A stretch of DNA of 64,000 nucleotides, taken from assembly GCA_035566015.1 (NCBI GenBank), contig DATMRS010000022.1, positions 186,001-250,000 on the forward strand, written 5' to 3'. The DNA is from DATMRS01 sp035566015 (GTDB lineage: Bacteria > Pseudomonadota > Alphaproteobacteria > Sphingomonadales > Sphingomonadaceae). The notes under the pieces were generated by a model. The model searched no databases. It saw only the letters and a list, made by a program, of their open reading frames with translations, and was not told the DNA's origin. Of the stretch, positions 40,470 to 48,329 are shown one piece after another (the first letter of the stretch is position 1; the number at the start of each line of letters is the position of its first letter). Position numbers and translations under genes: made by a program.

Positions 40470-42034
40470 GCCTTTTTCTCCTGGCGGAGGCGCGCGGGCC
40501 AGATGCCGTTCTTGCCCGGCGCGATGATGCCGTTGGGGTCGATCGCGTCCTTCACGCGCTCGTTCATCCGCATCATCATGCCGCCGTTGAAGTCATAGGT
40601 GTCGGCGACCGGGTCCATATAGTCGATATGGGTGCGATACTCGCCATAGCCCTCCTGCTTCGCGTCGGCGATCATCTGCGTGAAGAGCGTCTTCACGCGC
40701 TTTATCATCGCCTCGTCGTCGCGATTATAGAGGATCATGTTGACGTTGCAGATGTGGCGGTGGCCCATCGTGAAGCTCGAATAATAATCGAGCCCCGCCG
40801 CCTCGAACCGGGCACGCCGCTTCTTGAAGGCCGCCAGCGCCAGATCGCCCGACGGCGGCATCACCGGCGAGAAGCCGATATGGCCGCCGCGCCCGCCCAT
40901 CCAGTTGACGACGTTCAGCGGCAGGACGATCGGCACGCCGCCTGAGGGGCCGAGCGGATCGGTCGGCTCGCCACGCCGCCAGGGCTTCCAGTCGAGCTTG
41001 TAGCCGAGACGCGGTTCCAGAGCCGCATTCACGATCTTCATATTCTCCTCGACGATACGGCCATAGCCGAACAGCGAGAGATGGAAGGTCCACCAGCCGA
41101 CGTTGAACTTCTTCTGAATCTTCTCGGCGACGTCATCAGGGATCGGGCCTTCGCCCTGATACCAGTCGGCCCGCGTCGTGAAGGCGGAGGCGTCGTGCAG
41201 ATAGTTGCCGAAGATGATGTTGTGCTCGATCACGCCGCGCAGCCGCAACTCGGCGAGCGCGTCGATCGCCCAGGCGATATCCTCGACCTTCGGCAGGTTG
41301 ACCTGCACCATCGCCATCATTTCCGGCTCGGGCATCAGCCACATGTTCGCCTTGGTGACGATGCCGAAGTTGGACTGGGCGAACATCTGGTCCCAACTCG
41401 GCCCGATGCCGTGCTGATAATGCGCCCAGGCCTTGTTGCCTTCCATCGCGCCCATGCCGGTGCGCACGATCTCACCTGTTGGGGTGACGACTTCCAGTCC
41501 GCAGATCTTCGTCGTGTGGTCGCCATAGGGCGTGTAGCCGATGCCGCGTTCCAGCGCGTTGCCGATCACCGCGCCCCAGCCGTTCGCGGGCACCGACATC
41601 CACAACGGAATCCGGTTGCTGCGCAGATGATCGTGAAGCTGGTAAAAGCCGACGCCCGGCTCGAGCTGTGCATAGGCGTAGCGCGTATCGACATCGAGGA
41701 TGCGGTTCATCCGGGTGAGATCGACGATGGCGGTGCCGGCAAGGCGCGGCGCTGCCATGCCGTAACCCAGATTCTTACCGCGCGAGACAGGCCAGAGCGG
41801 CAGCTTATGCTCGTTGGCGATGCGGACGACCGCCTGCACCTCCTCCACCGTCGTGGGCGCCAGCGCCATGCTCATCGCATGCTCGTGCCCGTCGCCCAGC
41901 GCATAGGCGTCGATGAAGGTGTCGCGATCGAGATCGGTATCGAACACCTTAGCGTCGCCCAGCGTCCGGCGTAGCGCCGTTTTGGCGGCGTCGAATTGCT
42001 GCGCCGAAAGGCCGGGTGGCAGCACCCTTTCCAT
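40466..42034 (-). CDS. FAD-linked oxidase, 4-cresol dehydrogenase / eugenol hydroxylase type
   Basis: A 522-residue protein of the vanillyl-alcohol oxidase family. The FAD-binding PCMH region shows APTTVEEVQAVVRIANEH, VSRGKNLGYGMAAPRL and GNALERGIGYTPYGDH (each within residues 50-185), with a C-terminal cap domain. Such enzymes take a hydride from a para-alkylphenol to form a quinone methide, then add water. The ATG at 42034 follows GGAG at good spacing. A coupled cytochrome c gene lies directly after it, pointing to cytochrome-linked rather than oxygen-linked activity. No catabolic genes for the product are adjacent. Confidence 0.9.
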   Translation of the reverse strand: MERVLPPGLSAQQFDAAKTALRRTLGDAKVFDTDLDRDTFIDAYALGDGHEHAMSMALAPTTVEEVQAVVRIANEHKLPLWPVSRGKNLGYGMAAPRLAGTAIVDLTRMNRILDVDTRYAYAQLEPGVGFYQLHDHLRSNRIPLWMSVPANGWGAVIGNALERGIGYTPYGDHTTKICGLEVVTPTGEIVRTGMGAMEGNKAWAHYQHGIGPSWDQMFAQSNFGIVTKANMWLMPEPEMMAMVQVNLPKVEDIAWAIDALAELRLRGVIEHNIIFGNYLHDASAFTTRADWYQGEGPIPDDVAEKIQKKFNVGWWTFHLSLFGYGRIVEENMKIVNAALEPRLGYKLDWKPWRRGEPTDPLGPSGGVPIVLPLNVVNWMGGRGGHIGFSPVMPPSGDLALAAFKKRRARFEAAGLDYYSSFTMGHRHICNVNMILYNRDDEAMIKRVKTLFTQMIADAKQEGYGEYRTHIDYMDPVADTYDFNGGMMMRMNERVKDAIDPNGIIAPGKNGIWPARLRQEKKA

Positions 42035-42057
42035 CACTTTCTCCTGCCCACATATAA

Positions 42058-42069
42058 TAACGCCTGTTA
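42058..42069. promoter_or_regulatory. TAAC-N4-GTTA inverted repeat upstream of flavin oxidase
   Basis: TAAC-GCCT-GTTA lies 24 bases before the oxidase ATG, in the divergent gap with the sapC-like gene. A very similar site, ATAAC-GGTT-GTTAT, lies at 48279-48292 between two divergent NTF2-like genes. The shared form suggests a TetR-type operator read by one regulator that is not in this window. Confidence 0.45.
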
Positions 42070-42255
42070 CGATAGCGTGCACATGCGGCGGTGGAAAGGG
42101 GCGCGCCGCGAAAAAAGCACCAGGCGGCGGGAGGGTGGCGATGGGCTGCGGCAAAAGCGCGTGGCGCTTGCCTCGACGCGCGGCCCGCCATAGACGAGCA
42201 GGGAAAGGGCCGGGGATGCCATGGCCTGAAACGATTCAGACCAGGAGATACATGC

Positions 42256-43038
42256 ATGGCCTCCGCGCCACCGGCCAACCAGCTTCCGCTTTTCTATAAC
42301 GAGCTTCAGCCGCTTTCGAGCAACGTGCATGGCGACTGGAGCGCGCGGCGGATCGATGCGGCGCCCTTCCTCGCTTCTGTCCATGCCGTGCCGCTGACGG
42401 CGGAGGAGTTCGGCCCTGCTTCGCGCTTTTTCCCGATCGTCTTTGCGAGCGGCGACAATGCGGTGCCCCTCGCGCTGATGGGCCTTAACGAGGGCGTCAA
42501 CACTTTCGTCGGCGAGGACGGCAAGCTGACCAGCGATGTCTATGTCCCCGCTTATGTGCGCCGCTACCCCTTCATGCTGGCGAAGCTGCGTCCGGACAGC
42601 GACGATCTGTCGCTTTGCTTCGATCCGACGGCGGATTCGGTGGGCCAGTTCGACGAGGGGGAGCGGCTGTTCGTCGATGGCGAACCGTCGCAGACGACCA
42701 AGGACATCTTAGGCTTCTGCGAGCAGTTCGAGCAGGCAGGGCAGCGCACCGCCGCCTTCGTGAAGGAGCTGGCCGATCTCAAATTATTGATGGACGGCGA
42801 GGTGGCGATTCAGCCCGAGGGTGCCGAGCAGCCCTTCATCTATCGCGGTTTCCAGATGGTTTCCGAAGAAAAGCTGCGCGAGCTGCGCGGCGATCAGGCG
42901 CGCAAGCTGATCCAGTCGGGCGCGCTGGCGCTGATCTATGCGCACCTTTTCTCGCTGAGCCTGATTCGCGAGATTTTCGGGCGGCAGATGCAGCTCGGCA
43001 AGGTGCCCGTGCCGGTGCCTTTGGCGCAAGACGCCTGA
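42256..43038 (+). CDS. SapC family protein
   Basis: A 260-residue soluble protein of the SapC family: LPLFYNELQPLSSNVHGDW at the start, YVPAYVRRYPFMLA in the middle, and LIYAHLFSLSLIREIFGRQ near the end. The family is named from a Campylobacter S-layer locus, but it is widespread in proteobacteria without S-layers and the function is not known. It lacks a signal peptide. The ATG at 42256 has CAGGAGATAC upstream; an ATG at 42252 is out of frame. It is divergent from the oxidase. Confidence 0.85.
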   Translation: MASAPPANQLPLFYNELQPLSSNVHGDWSARRIDAAPFLASVHAVPLTAEEFGPASRFFPIVFASGDNAVPLALMGLNEGVNTFVGEDGKLTSDVYVPAYVRRYPFMLAKLRPDSDDLSLCFDPTADSVGQFDEGERLFVDGEPSQTTKDILGFCEQFEQAGQRTAAFVKELADLKLLMDGEVAIQPEGAEQPFIYRGFQMVSEEKLRELRGDQARKLIQSGALALIYAHLFSLSLIREIFGRQMQLGKVPVPVPLAQDA

Positions 43039-43153
43039 CGGGATATGGCGAAGGCGGCTGGGTATGCCGCCTTCGCCCCCGCGCCTGCCATGCGGCGGCG
43101 CAAAAAATTTTCCTGTAAATCGATGTCCGGGCGACAGAAACGATTCTGACGGC

Positions 43154-43182
43154 TTGAAAGCCGTTGGGAAGGGCCTTATCTT
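43154..43182 (+). promoter_or_regulatory. promoter of candidate small RNA
   Basis: A -35 box TTGAAA (43154-43159) and a -10 box TATCTT (43177-43182) are separated by exactly 17 bases. The predicted start is at about 43189-43191. The boxes lie beyond the sapC-like stop and before a compact three-hairpin transcript that ends in a strong terminator, so they appear to serve an independent RNA. Confidence 0.6.
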
Positions 43183-43188
43183 GGCGTC

Positions 43189-43295
43189 GATGCGCTGCTC
43201 GTGTTCCCCTTTCGCGGGTGCGCATTAGCACGCCTTCGGGTGTGCTTCCTCCCTGAACCTTGGCCACCTCGTGCTTTTGCACGAGGTGGTTTTTT
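43189..43295 (+). ncRNA. candidate trans-acting small RNA, about 105 nt
   Basis: The stretch from the predicted start to the T run can fold into three hairpins. H1 pairs ATGCGC (43190-43195) with GCGCAT (43220-43225). H2 pairs GCACGCC (43228-43234) with GGTGTGC (43239-43245) through a TTCG tetraloop. H3 is the terminator. Between H2 and H3 lies an unpaired TTCCTCCCTGAACCTTGG, whose CCTCCC (43248-43253) is complementary to Shine-Dalgarno sequences, a feature of many alphaproteobacterial regulatory RNAs. No open reading frame with an RBS is present. It is not recognised as 6S, SRP RNA, tmRNA or a riboswitch. Confidence 0.6.
43264..43295 (+). terminator. strong intrinsic terminator
   Basis: A perfect 11-bp stem, CCACCTCGTGC (43264-43274) with GCACGAGGTGG (43279-43289), a TTTT loop, and six T residues at 43290-43295. 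The T run is on the plus strand only, so it ends a plus-strand RNA. The nearest plus-strand gene ends 225 bases earlier, supporting a separate small transcript. Confidence 0.9.
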
Positions 43296-43315
43296 CATGA
43301 GTAGGAAACGGGCGG

Positions 43316-44188
43316 CTATTCGGCGGCGAGGCTCGTCATCGGCGTGCCAAGCTCGTCCGCCATCGCCATCGCCATCCGGGCGAGGAGGGCGCGCATTCGC
43401 CCCACGCCGGGGCCGGGGGTGCTCAGGTCGGGCATCAGATAGAGCCGCCGGTCGATCTCCACCTGGATGGCGTGGCGCCCCTCCGCCGGTGCGCCGTGCC
43501 GGTCCAGCGCGTAGCCGCCGGCATAGGGGCTGTTGCAGGCCACGCGCAGCCCGTCTCCTTCGGCGATGGCCATCAGCCGCTCGACCAGTGCCGGCGCGGC
43601 GCTGCGCCCGAAACGGTCTCCGATCACCACGTCTGGCGGCCCGGCGAGGCCGTGCGCGGTGAGCGGCGGCATCGAATGGCAATCGAGGAGCAAGGCCGCC
43701 CCGAAGCGGGCGCGCGCCTCCGCCAGCGTTGCGGCAAGCGCGCTGTGCCAGGGGCGGTGATCCTCCTCGATCCGGCGAGCAATATCGGCCGCGTCGAAAC
43801 GGCCGCGCCACAGATGCCCGACGCCGTTCAGCCGGCGCGGGATGAGGCCCAGCCCGCCGCGCACCTTGGCCGATCCGACCACATCCTGCGCACGCGGCGT
43901 CGGATCGATCATCGCCGGGTCCATCTCTCGCTCATCGCGATTGAGGTCGATCCACGAACGCGCGCGCCGGGCGATGAAGGCAGTGGCGCCCGCGACGACC
44001 GCGTCGGCGACAAGCAGGTCGGCGTGCCGATCCTCCAGTGCCTCCAGCCGCGCGACGGGCACCGCCGCCATCGCTCGCAGCGCGTCAGGATAGGCACGCC
44101 CGGCATGCGGCACCGCCAGGACGACGGGGCAGGCCGGATGCGCCGGCCCCAGGCGGAGGAAGGGCGAGTCGGAGGGTGGAGCGGACAT
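43316..44188 (-). CDS. N-formylglutamate amidohydrolase family protein
   Basis: A 290-residue protein of the N-formylglutamate amidohydrolase family: VLAVPHAGRAYPDALRAM near residue 23 (conserved His), SWIDLNRDEREMDP near 82, and LLDCHSMPPL near 168 (conserved Asp/His). In histidine breakdown such enzymes release formate from N-formylglutamate; homologues outside hut clusters may act on other amides. No hut genes are nearby. The gene is divergent from cpdR. Confidence 0.88.
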   Translation of the reverse strand: MSAPPSDSPFLRLGPAHPACPVVLAVPHAGRAYPDALRAMAAVPVARLEALEDRHADLLVADAVVAGATAFIARRARSWIDLNRDEREMDPAMIDPTPRAQDVVGSAKVRGGLGLIPRRLNGVGHLWRGRFDAADIARRIEEDHRPWHSALAATLAEARARFGAALLLDCHSMPPLTAHGLAGPPDVVIGDRFGRSAAPALVERLMAIAEGDGLRVACNSPYAGGYALDRHGAPAEGRHAIQVEIDRRLYLMPDLSTPGPGVGRMRALLARMAMAMADELGTPMTSLAAE

Positions 44189-44312
44189 GCCCCGCGACGC
44201 TAAAGCCCGCGATAAGGGCTGGCAATGGCGCGACCCGGCTGGAATTTCTTAAGGGCCTGTCGCATAGGATGGGCCTGCAACGGGGGACGACGGCGATGTG
44301 TCGGAAAAGTGG

Positions 44313-44687
44313 ATGATCCGAATCCTGCTCGCCGAGGATGATGATTCGATGCGCGACTATCTGAAGCGCGCGCTCGAACGGGTAGGTTATGTCGTGACCG
44401 CGGTCGATCGCGGCACGGCGGCCTTGCCGCTGTTACAGGGGCAGGCGTTCGATCTGTTGCTTACCGATATCGTCATGCCCGAAATGGACGGGATCGAACT
44501 GGCGCAGCGCGCAGCGACGATCGCGCCCCAGATGCGCGTGATGTTCATCACCGGCTTTGCCGCCGTAGCGTTGAAGGAAGGCGACGCGCTGGCCGGGGCG
44601 AAGGTGCTGTCAAAGCCGTTTCACCTGCGCGACCTGGTGATGGAGGTCGATCGCATGTTCGAGATCGGGAACGTGCGCGATTTGTGA
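44313..44687 (+). CDS. cpdR: single-domain response regulator CpdR
   Basis: A 124-residue receiver-only protein: acidic ILLAEDDDSMRDYL, phosphoacceptor Asp in LLLTDIVMPEMDG (about residue 51), Thr in MFITGFAAVAL and Lys in VLSKPFHLRDLV. These last two segments are characteristic of CpdR, which unphosphorylated directs ClpXP to degrade cell-cycle proteins. The ATG at 44313 follows GGAAAAGTGG. It would receive phosphate from the CckA-ChpT relay encoded elsewhere. Confidence 0.92.
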   Translation: MIRILLAEDDDSMRDYLKRALERVGYVVTAVDRGTAALPLLQGQAFDLLLTDIVMPEMDGIELAQRAATIAPQMRVMFITGFAAVALKEGDALAGAKVLSKPFHLRDLVMEVDRMFEIGNVRDL

Positions 44688-44757
44688 TGCATCGCGGCAA
44701 AAAGCACGTTCATGACGCTTGCGTCGCGCCGGAGGCTCGGCTAGGGACCGGCGCCTC

Positions 44758-44832
44758 GGGCGTGTAGCTCAGTGGTAGAGCACTGTGTTGACATCGCAGG
44801 GGTCGCAAGTTCAATCCTTGCCACGCCCACCA
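44758..44832 (+). tRNA. tRNA-Val(GAC)
   Basis: Acceptor stem GGGCGTG (44758-44764) with CACGCCC (44822-44828), discriminator A and encoded CCA (44830-44832). The D-arm starts TAGCTCAGTGGTAGAGC, the anticodon loop TTGACAT carries GAC, and the T-loop is TTCAATCC. Length is 75. A terminator follows at 44838-44872. Confidence 0.96.
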
Positions 44833-44837
44833 GAATA

Positions 44838-44872
44838 AGCCTCGGAAGACATTTGTTTTCCGGGGCTTTTTC
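44838..44872 (+). terminator. terminator of tRNA-Val
   Basis: AGCCTCGGAA and TTCCGGGGCT form an imperfect stem around a GACATTTGTT-type loop, followed by TTTTT at 44867-44871 or so. It starts six bases after the tRNA CCA end and ends the tRNA transcript. Confidence 0.8.
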
Positions 44873-45002
44873 GTGCCCGACGCGCGTCGGTTCGGTGACA
44901 GATCGAGCCCGAAGCACCCGCCTATCCGTTCCAGAGGTGCCGGTCGGTTGAGTTTGGCGGCGTCGTAGCTATGGGTGCGCGTCTCGCCCACCAAGGAGAC
45001 GA

Positions 45003-46151
45003 TTGCGCGTGCAGCCCATCAAGACCACCCATGTCGGAAGCCTGCCGCGCGGGCCGCAGCTTACCTCGCTTCTCCTCGCGCGCGATCATGGCGAGCCTTA
45101 TGATGTCGAGGCGTTCGATCGCGTCGTACAGGCGGCCGTGGACGAGGCTGTCCGCCGGCAGATAACGGCCGGCGTCTCGATCGTCAGCGACGGCGAACTC
45201 GGCAAGGTCGGCTATTCCACCTATATCATCGAACGGCTGGAGGGCTTTGGCGGCCATACCGATCGCAAGCCGGCGCTCGATCTCGCCCCTCTGCCCGAAC
45301 TGCGCAAGAAGCTGGCGGCGATCATGGGCGATCAGGAATTCACCCGTGCCTCCTGTGTCGCGCCGGTCAAGCTGCGCACGCTCGATCCCGCGCTGGAGGA
45401 CATACGCCGTTTCCGCACCGCGCTGGAGCGGGAGGGGCGGGGCGCGCGCGGTTTCCTGAACGCAGCTTCGCCGGGGCTTATCACCGCCTTCCAGCCCAAT
45501 GCTTATTATCCGAGCCACGAAGCCTATCTCGCCGATCTCATCGTCGCGATGCGACCGGAATATGAGGCGATCGCCGACGCGGGCTTCGACCTGCAACTCG
45601 ATTGTCCCGATCTCGCCATGTCCCGCCACACCGGCTATCAGGATGCGAGCGACGCGGAATTCCTGAAAATCGCCGAGGCCAATGTCGAGGCACTGAACGC
45701 CGCGACCGCGCATATCGCGCCCGAACGGTTGCGGATGCACGTCTGCTGGGGCAATTATGAAGGCCCGCACGATCATGATATCGCGCTGGAAAAGGTGCTG
45801 CCGATTATCCTCAAGGCGCGGCCCGCCACCATTCTGTTCGAAGCGGCCAATCCCCGGCACGAGCATGAATGGGCGGTCTGGCGCGACGCGGGCGTGCCCG
45901 ACGACAAGATCCTCGCGCCGGGCCTGATCGACACCTGCTCCAACTATGTCGAGCATCCCGAACTGATCGCCCAGCGTATCGAGCGGTTCGTGGGCTTCGC
46001 GGGCGCCGATCGGGTGATTGCGAGCACCGATTGCGGGTTCGGAACCTTCGCCGGCTATGGCAAGATCGATCCCGTTGTCGCGTGGAAGAAACTCGCCGTG
46101 CTGCGCGAAGGCGCGGACATCGCCGCCGCGCGGCTCAATTCCCTCGGGTGA
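45003..46151 (+). CDS. cobalamin-independent methionine synthase-like protein (MetE C-terminal domain family)
   Basis: The 382-residue protein matches the catalytic C-terminal half of MetE: TTHVGSLPRG at the start, then the zinc ligand region HVCWGNYEGPHDHD (His-x-Cys, about 240) and STDCGFGTF (second Cys, about 342). It lacks the N-terminal half of full MetE, as do stand-alone enzymes acting on other methyl donors or thiols. The initiation codon is TTG 45003 or GTG 45009; AAGGAG at 44993-44998 lies four and ten bases away, so either is possible. The substrate is unknown. Confidence 0.85.
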   Translation: MRVQPIKTTHVGSLPRGPQLTSLLLARDHGEPYDVEAFDRVVQAAVDEAVRRQITAGVSIVSDGELGKVGYSTYIIERLEGFGGHTDRKPALDLAPLPELRKKLAAIMGDQEFTRASCVAPVKLRTLDPALEDIRRFRTALEREGRGARGFLNAASPGLITAFQPNAYYPSHEAYLADLIVAMRPEYEAIADAGFDLQLDCPDLAMSRHTGYQDASDAEFLKIAEANVEALNAATAHIAPERLRMHVCWGNYEGPHDHDIALEKVLPIILKARPATILFEAANPRHEHEWAVWRDAGVPDDKILAPGLIDTCSNYVEHPELIAQRIERFVGFAGADRVIASTDCGFGTFAGYGKIDPVVAWKKLAVLREGADIAAARLNSLG

Positions 46152-46332
46152 AGCGATAGCGATCGCGTATCGCGTCGTTGAAATAGGTGCCCTTGGATGT
46201 CGCCGCGCGCATCGCCGCAGCGACGGCCGCGGGCACGTCATGATAGCTGTAGCGCCGGCCGCTGACGAACAGAATGTCGAGCCGGTGTTCGCCGGCGTCA
46301 TAATCGAAGTCGCGGATCACGCTGGACGGCAT
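46135..46332 (-). CDS. KTSC-domain protein
   Basis: A 65-residue protein that consists of one KTSC domain: SSVIRDFDYDAGEHRLDILF at the start and the naming-type segment AATSKGTYFNDAIRDRYRF. The domain occurs alone and attached to RNA-polymerase-binding or lysyl-tRNA-synthetase-like proteins, with no known activity. Its 3' end overlaps the MetE-like gene by 17 bases on the opposite strand. Confidence 0.82.
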   Translation of the reverse strand: MPSSVIRDFDYDAGEHRLDILFVSGRRYSYHDVPAAVAAAMRAATSKGTYFNDAIRDRYRFTRGN

Positions 46333-46402
46333 GGGCGACCAACGCCCGCCGTGGAAGGAGGCTCCGGCGGAACATCCCGGCGCCTCCCGCCGTTGCTAGT
46401 TT

Positions 46403-46681
46403 ATGGTGAAGAAATGGTCGCAGGACGTCACCGAACATTCGGATGCGCTCGATCTGGAAGAGGGCGTGTTCACATGGGACGACCCCGCGCGGATCGCCGC
46501 CTCGCTCAAGCGCTCCGCCGAGCGGAGCAAGCGGCGCAAGGGAACGGCCTATCAGTCGGCGATGAGCATGCTGACCTTCTATATCAACCGGGCAGGCCAC
46601 AATCTTTCCGCGCATGACCGCCAGATTCTTGAAAAGGCCAAGGACGAGCTGCGCAAGGCGTTCGGGAAGGAAGAGGCGTAG
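46403..46681 (+). CDS. DUF3175 domain protein
   Basis: A 92-residue basic soluble protein: KKWSQDVTEHSDALDLEEGVF near the start, then RIAASLKRSAERSKRRKGTA and SAMSMLTFYINRAGHNLSA. This pattern is the DUF3175 family, which has no assigned function. A short sequence with helices and a lysine/arginine-rich stretch might suggest nucleic-acid contact, but that is only a guess. Confidence 0.82.
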   Translation: MVKKWSQDVTEHSDALDLEEGVFTWDDPARIAASLKRSAERSKRRKGTAYQSAMSMLTFYINRAGHNLSAHDRQILEKAKDELRKAFGKEEA

Positions 46682-46707
46682 GCTCGATCGACATTCGGCA
46701 CGGCCAC

Positions 46708-46785
46708 CCCGTCATTCCGGAAAACCGGAATTCTAGGAGCGAGCCGAATCCGTAGGCCCCGACGTTCGTCGGGGGGACGGGAGGG
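46708..46785. repeat. intergenic palindromic repeat (copy of 8318-8416 type)
   Basis: ATTCCGG-aaaa-CCGGAAT followed by GAGCGAGCCGAAT and a CCCCGAC-gttc-GTCGGGG stem. It resembles the element before nasT in order of parts (ATTCC hairpin, then GCGAGCCGA). It fills the gap between the DUF3175 and aldo/keto reductase genes. Confidence 0.55.
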
Positions 46786-46799
46786 TGTTGACGATGCTC

Positions 46800-47768
46800 T
46801 TACCGTCGCTCGGGATAGCGTGCGCCTTGCACGCCTTCCATCACGGCGGCGATCCTCGCGAGGGCGTCGGTGTCCAGATTTATGTCGGCGGCGGCGACAT
46901 TCTCCTCCAGATGCGGAATCTTGCGGGCACCCGGGATGGGGACGATATCGTCGCCCTGATGAAGGACCCAGGCGAGCGCGAGTTGCGCCGCCGTGACGCC
47001 GCGTTCGGCGGCCATGGTTTCGAGCGTCTTGACCAGCGCGAGATTGGCTGCCAGCGCGCCGTCGGCAAAGCGCGGCATGCTGCCGCGCAGATCGCCTTCG
47101 CCAAGATCGGCGCGGCTGCGTATCTTGCCCGACAGAAAGCCGCGCCCCAGCGGACTGAATGGCACGAAGCCGATGCCCAGCGCGCGGCAGGTCGGCAGGA
47201 CCTCTGACTCGGGATCGCGCGTCCAGAGCGAATATTCGCTTTGTACGGCGGCGATCGGATGGACGGCGTGGGCGCGACGGATGATGTCGGCCCCCGCCTC
47301 GGAAAGGCCCAGCGCGCGCACCTTCCCGGCCTGCACCAGCTCCGCCATCGCGCCGACCGTTTCCTCGATTGGTACGGCCGGGTCCACCCGATGCTGGTAG
47401 AAAAGATCGATGACGTCGATCCCCAGCCGCTTCAGCGAGGCATCGGCGACGGCGCGCACATTTTCGGGCCGGCTGTTGAAACCTCGAACTCTGCCGAAAT
47501 CCTTGCCTTCGGGAGCGATTTCCATGCCGAACTTGGTGGCGATCACCACTCGATCGCGAATGCGGCGCAAACCACGCCCGACGATCTTCTCATTCTCATA
47601 GGGGCCGTACACCTCGGCGGTGTCGAAGAAGGTGACGCCGATCTCCACCGCGCGATGCAGCGTCTCGATCGACGCGGCCTCGTCCTGCCCGCCATAAGCC
47701 GAGGTGAAACCCATGCAACCGAGGCCGATCGCCGAAACCTCCAGCGGTCCGAGCTTGCGTGTCTCCAT
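46800..47768 (-). CDS. aldo/keto reductase
   Basis: A 322-residue TIM-barrel aldo/keto reductase with the catalytic tetrad visible: Asp in FFDTAEVYG, Tyr in the same motif, Lys in ATKFGMEI and His in FYQHRVDP. The C-terminal PIPGARKIPHLEENV segment matches NADP-binding family members. It probably reduces aldehydes with NADPH. No linked pathway is evident; the substrate is unknown. Confidence 0.92.
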   Translation of the reverse strand: METRKLGPLEVSAIGLGCMGFTSAYGGQDEAASIETLHRAVEIGVTFFDTAEVYGPYENEKIVGRGLRRIRDRVVIATKFGMEIAPEGKDFGRVRGFNSRPENVRAVADASLKRLGIDVIDLFYQHRVDPAVPIEETVGAMAELVQAGKVRALGLSEAGADIIRRAHAVHPIAAVQSEYSLWTRDPESEVLPTCRALGIGFVPFSPLGRGFLSGKIRSRADLGEGDLRGSMPRFADGALAANLALVKTLETMAAERGVTAAQLALAWVLHQGDDIVPIPGARKIPHLEENVAAADINLDTDALARIAAVMEGVQGARYPERR

Positions 47769-47828
47769 GGCCGACTCCTTTCCCGGGAGCGACTATCGGC
47801 GAAAAGGACGCGGCAGTTAACCCCGAAG

Positions 47829-48242
47829 TCAGGCGGCCGGCGCCGGGATATAGACCGCGCCCTTGATATGCTGGATCAACCCGTCCGCATTGAGCTCGTA
47901 GAGGATGAGGAATTCCACATCGGCCGTGCCGCCCAGCGGCACCGGCGTCATGCCGGGATAGCCATGCTCGGCAAGGACGGCGGGCGACAGGTCCTTGATG
48001 CCCTCGAAACGGATGACGACATTGGCGACGAAGGCGTTCCTGCCCGGGAAAAAGCCCTTGAAGGTAACGGTTTCGCGGCAATAAGCGTGGAAGAAGCGGT
48101 AAAAATCGCGAAAAGCGGGCTTTCCCCTGACGATGAAGCCGGCATTTTCCAGCGCGAAATCATCGGCGAAGAATGTTTCCAGCGCCGCATAATCGCGTGC
48201 GTTGAACGCCTTGATGTAGCGATGATAGTCTTCTTCGGTCAT
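47829..48242 (-). CDS. NTF2-like (SnoaL) protein
   Basis: A 137-residue cone-shaped NTF2/SnoaL-fold protein: YHRYIKAFNARDYAALETFFADDF is typical of its helical start. It begins at ATG 48242 after a GGAAGGGG RBS; the frame is open further upstream only as a shadow. It is divergent from a second NTF2-like gene with an operator-like repeat between them. The fold serves ketosteroid isomerases, dehydratases and polyketide cyclases, so the function is open. Confidence 0.82.
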   Translation of the reverse strand: MTEEDYHRYIKAFNARDYAALETFFADDFALENAGFIVRGKPAFRDFYRFFHAYCRETVTFKGFFPGRNAFVANVVIRFEGIKDLSPAVLAEHGYPGMTPVPLGGTADVEFLILYELNADGLIQHIKGAVYIPAPAA

Positions 48243-48278
48243 TGGCACCCCTTCCCACGTTCCCTGGTTGCGGCAACG

Positions 48279-48292
48279 ATAACGGTTGTTAT
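48279..48292. promoter_or_regulatory. ATAAC-N4-GTTAT inverted repeat between divergent NTF2-like genes
   Basis: ATAAC-GGTT-GTTAT is a perfect 5-bp inverted repeat in the 87-base gap. It shares the TAAC-N4-GTTA core with the site at 42058-42069. It looks like a TetR-type operator and could control both NTF2-like genes. Confidence 0.5.
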
Positions 48293-48329
48293 AGAGGGTG
48301 CAAGCTCGATGGACAGGAGGGGATGAGGA

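Noticed and set aside
43189..43295. SRP RNA, 6S RNA or a riboswitch at this place
   Set aside because: None of the conserved SRP (GGAAG/tetraloop), 6S bubble or riboswitch core sequences is visible, and no gene follows on the same strand.
44710..44994. Minus-strand 94-codon frame containing WQGLNLRPLRCQHSALPLSYTP
   Set aside because: It is the antisense reading of tRNA-Val, a frequent false gene call.
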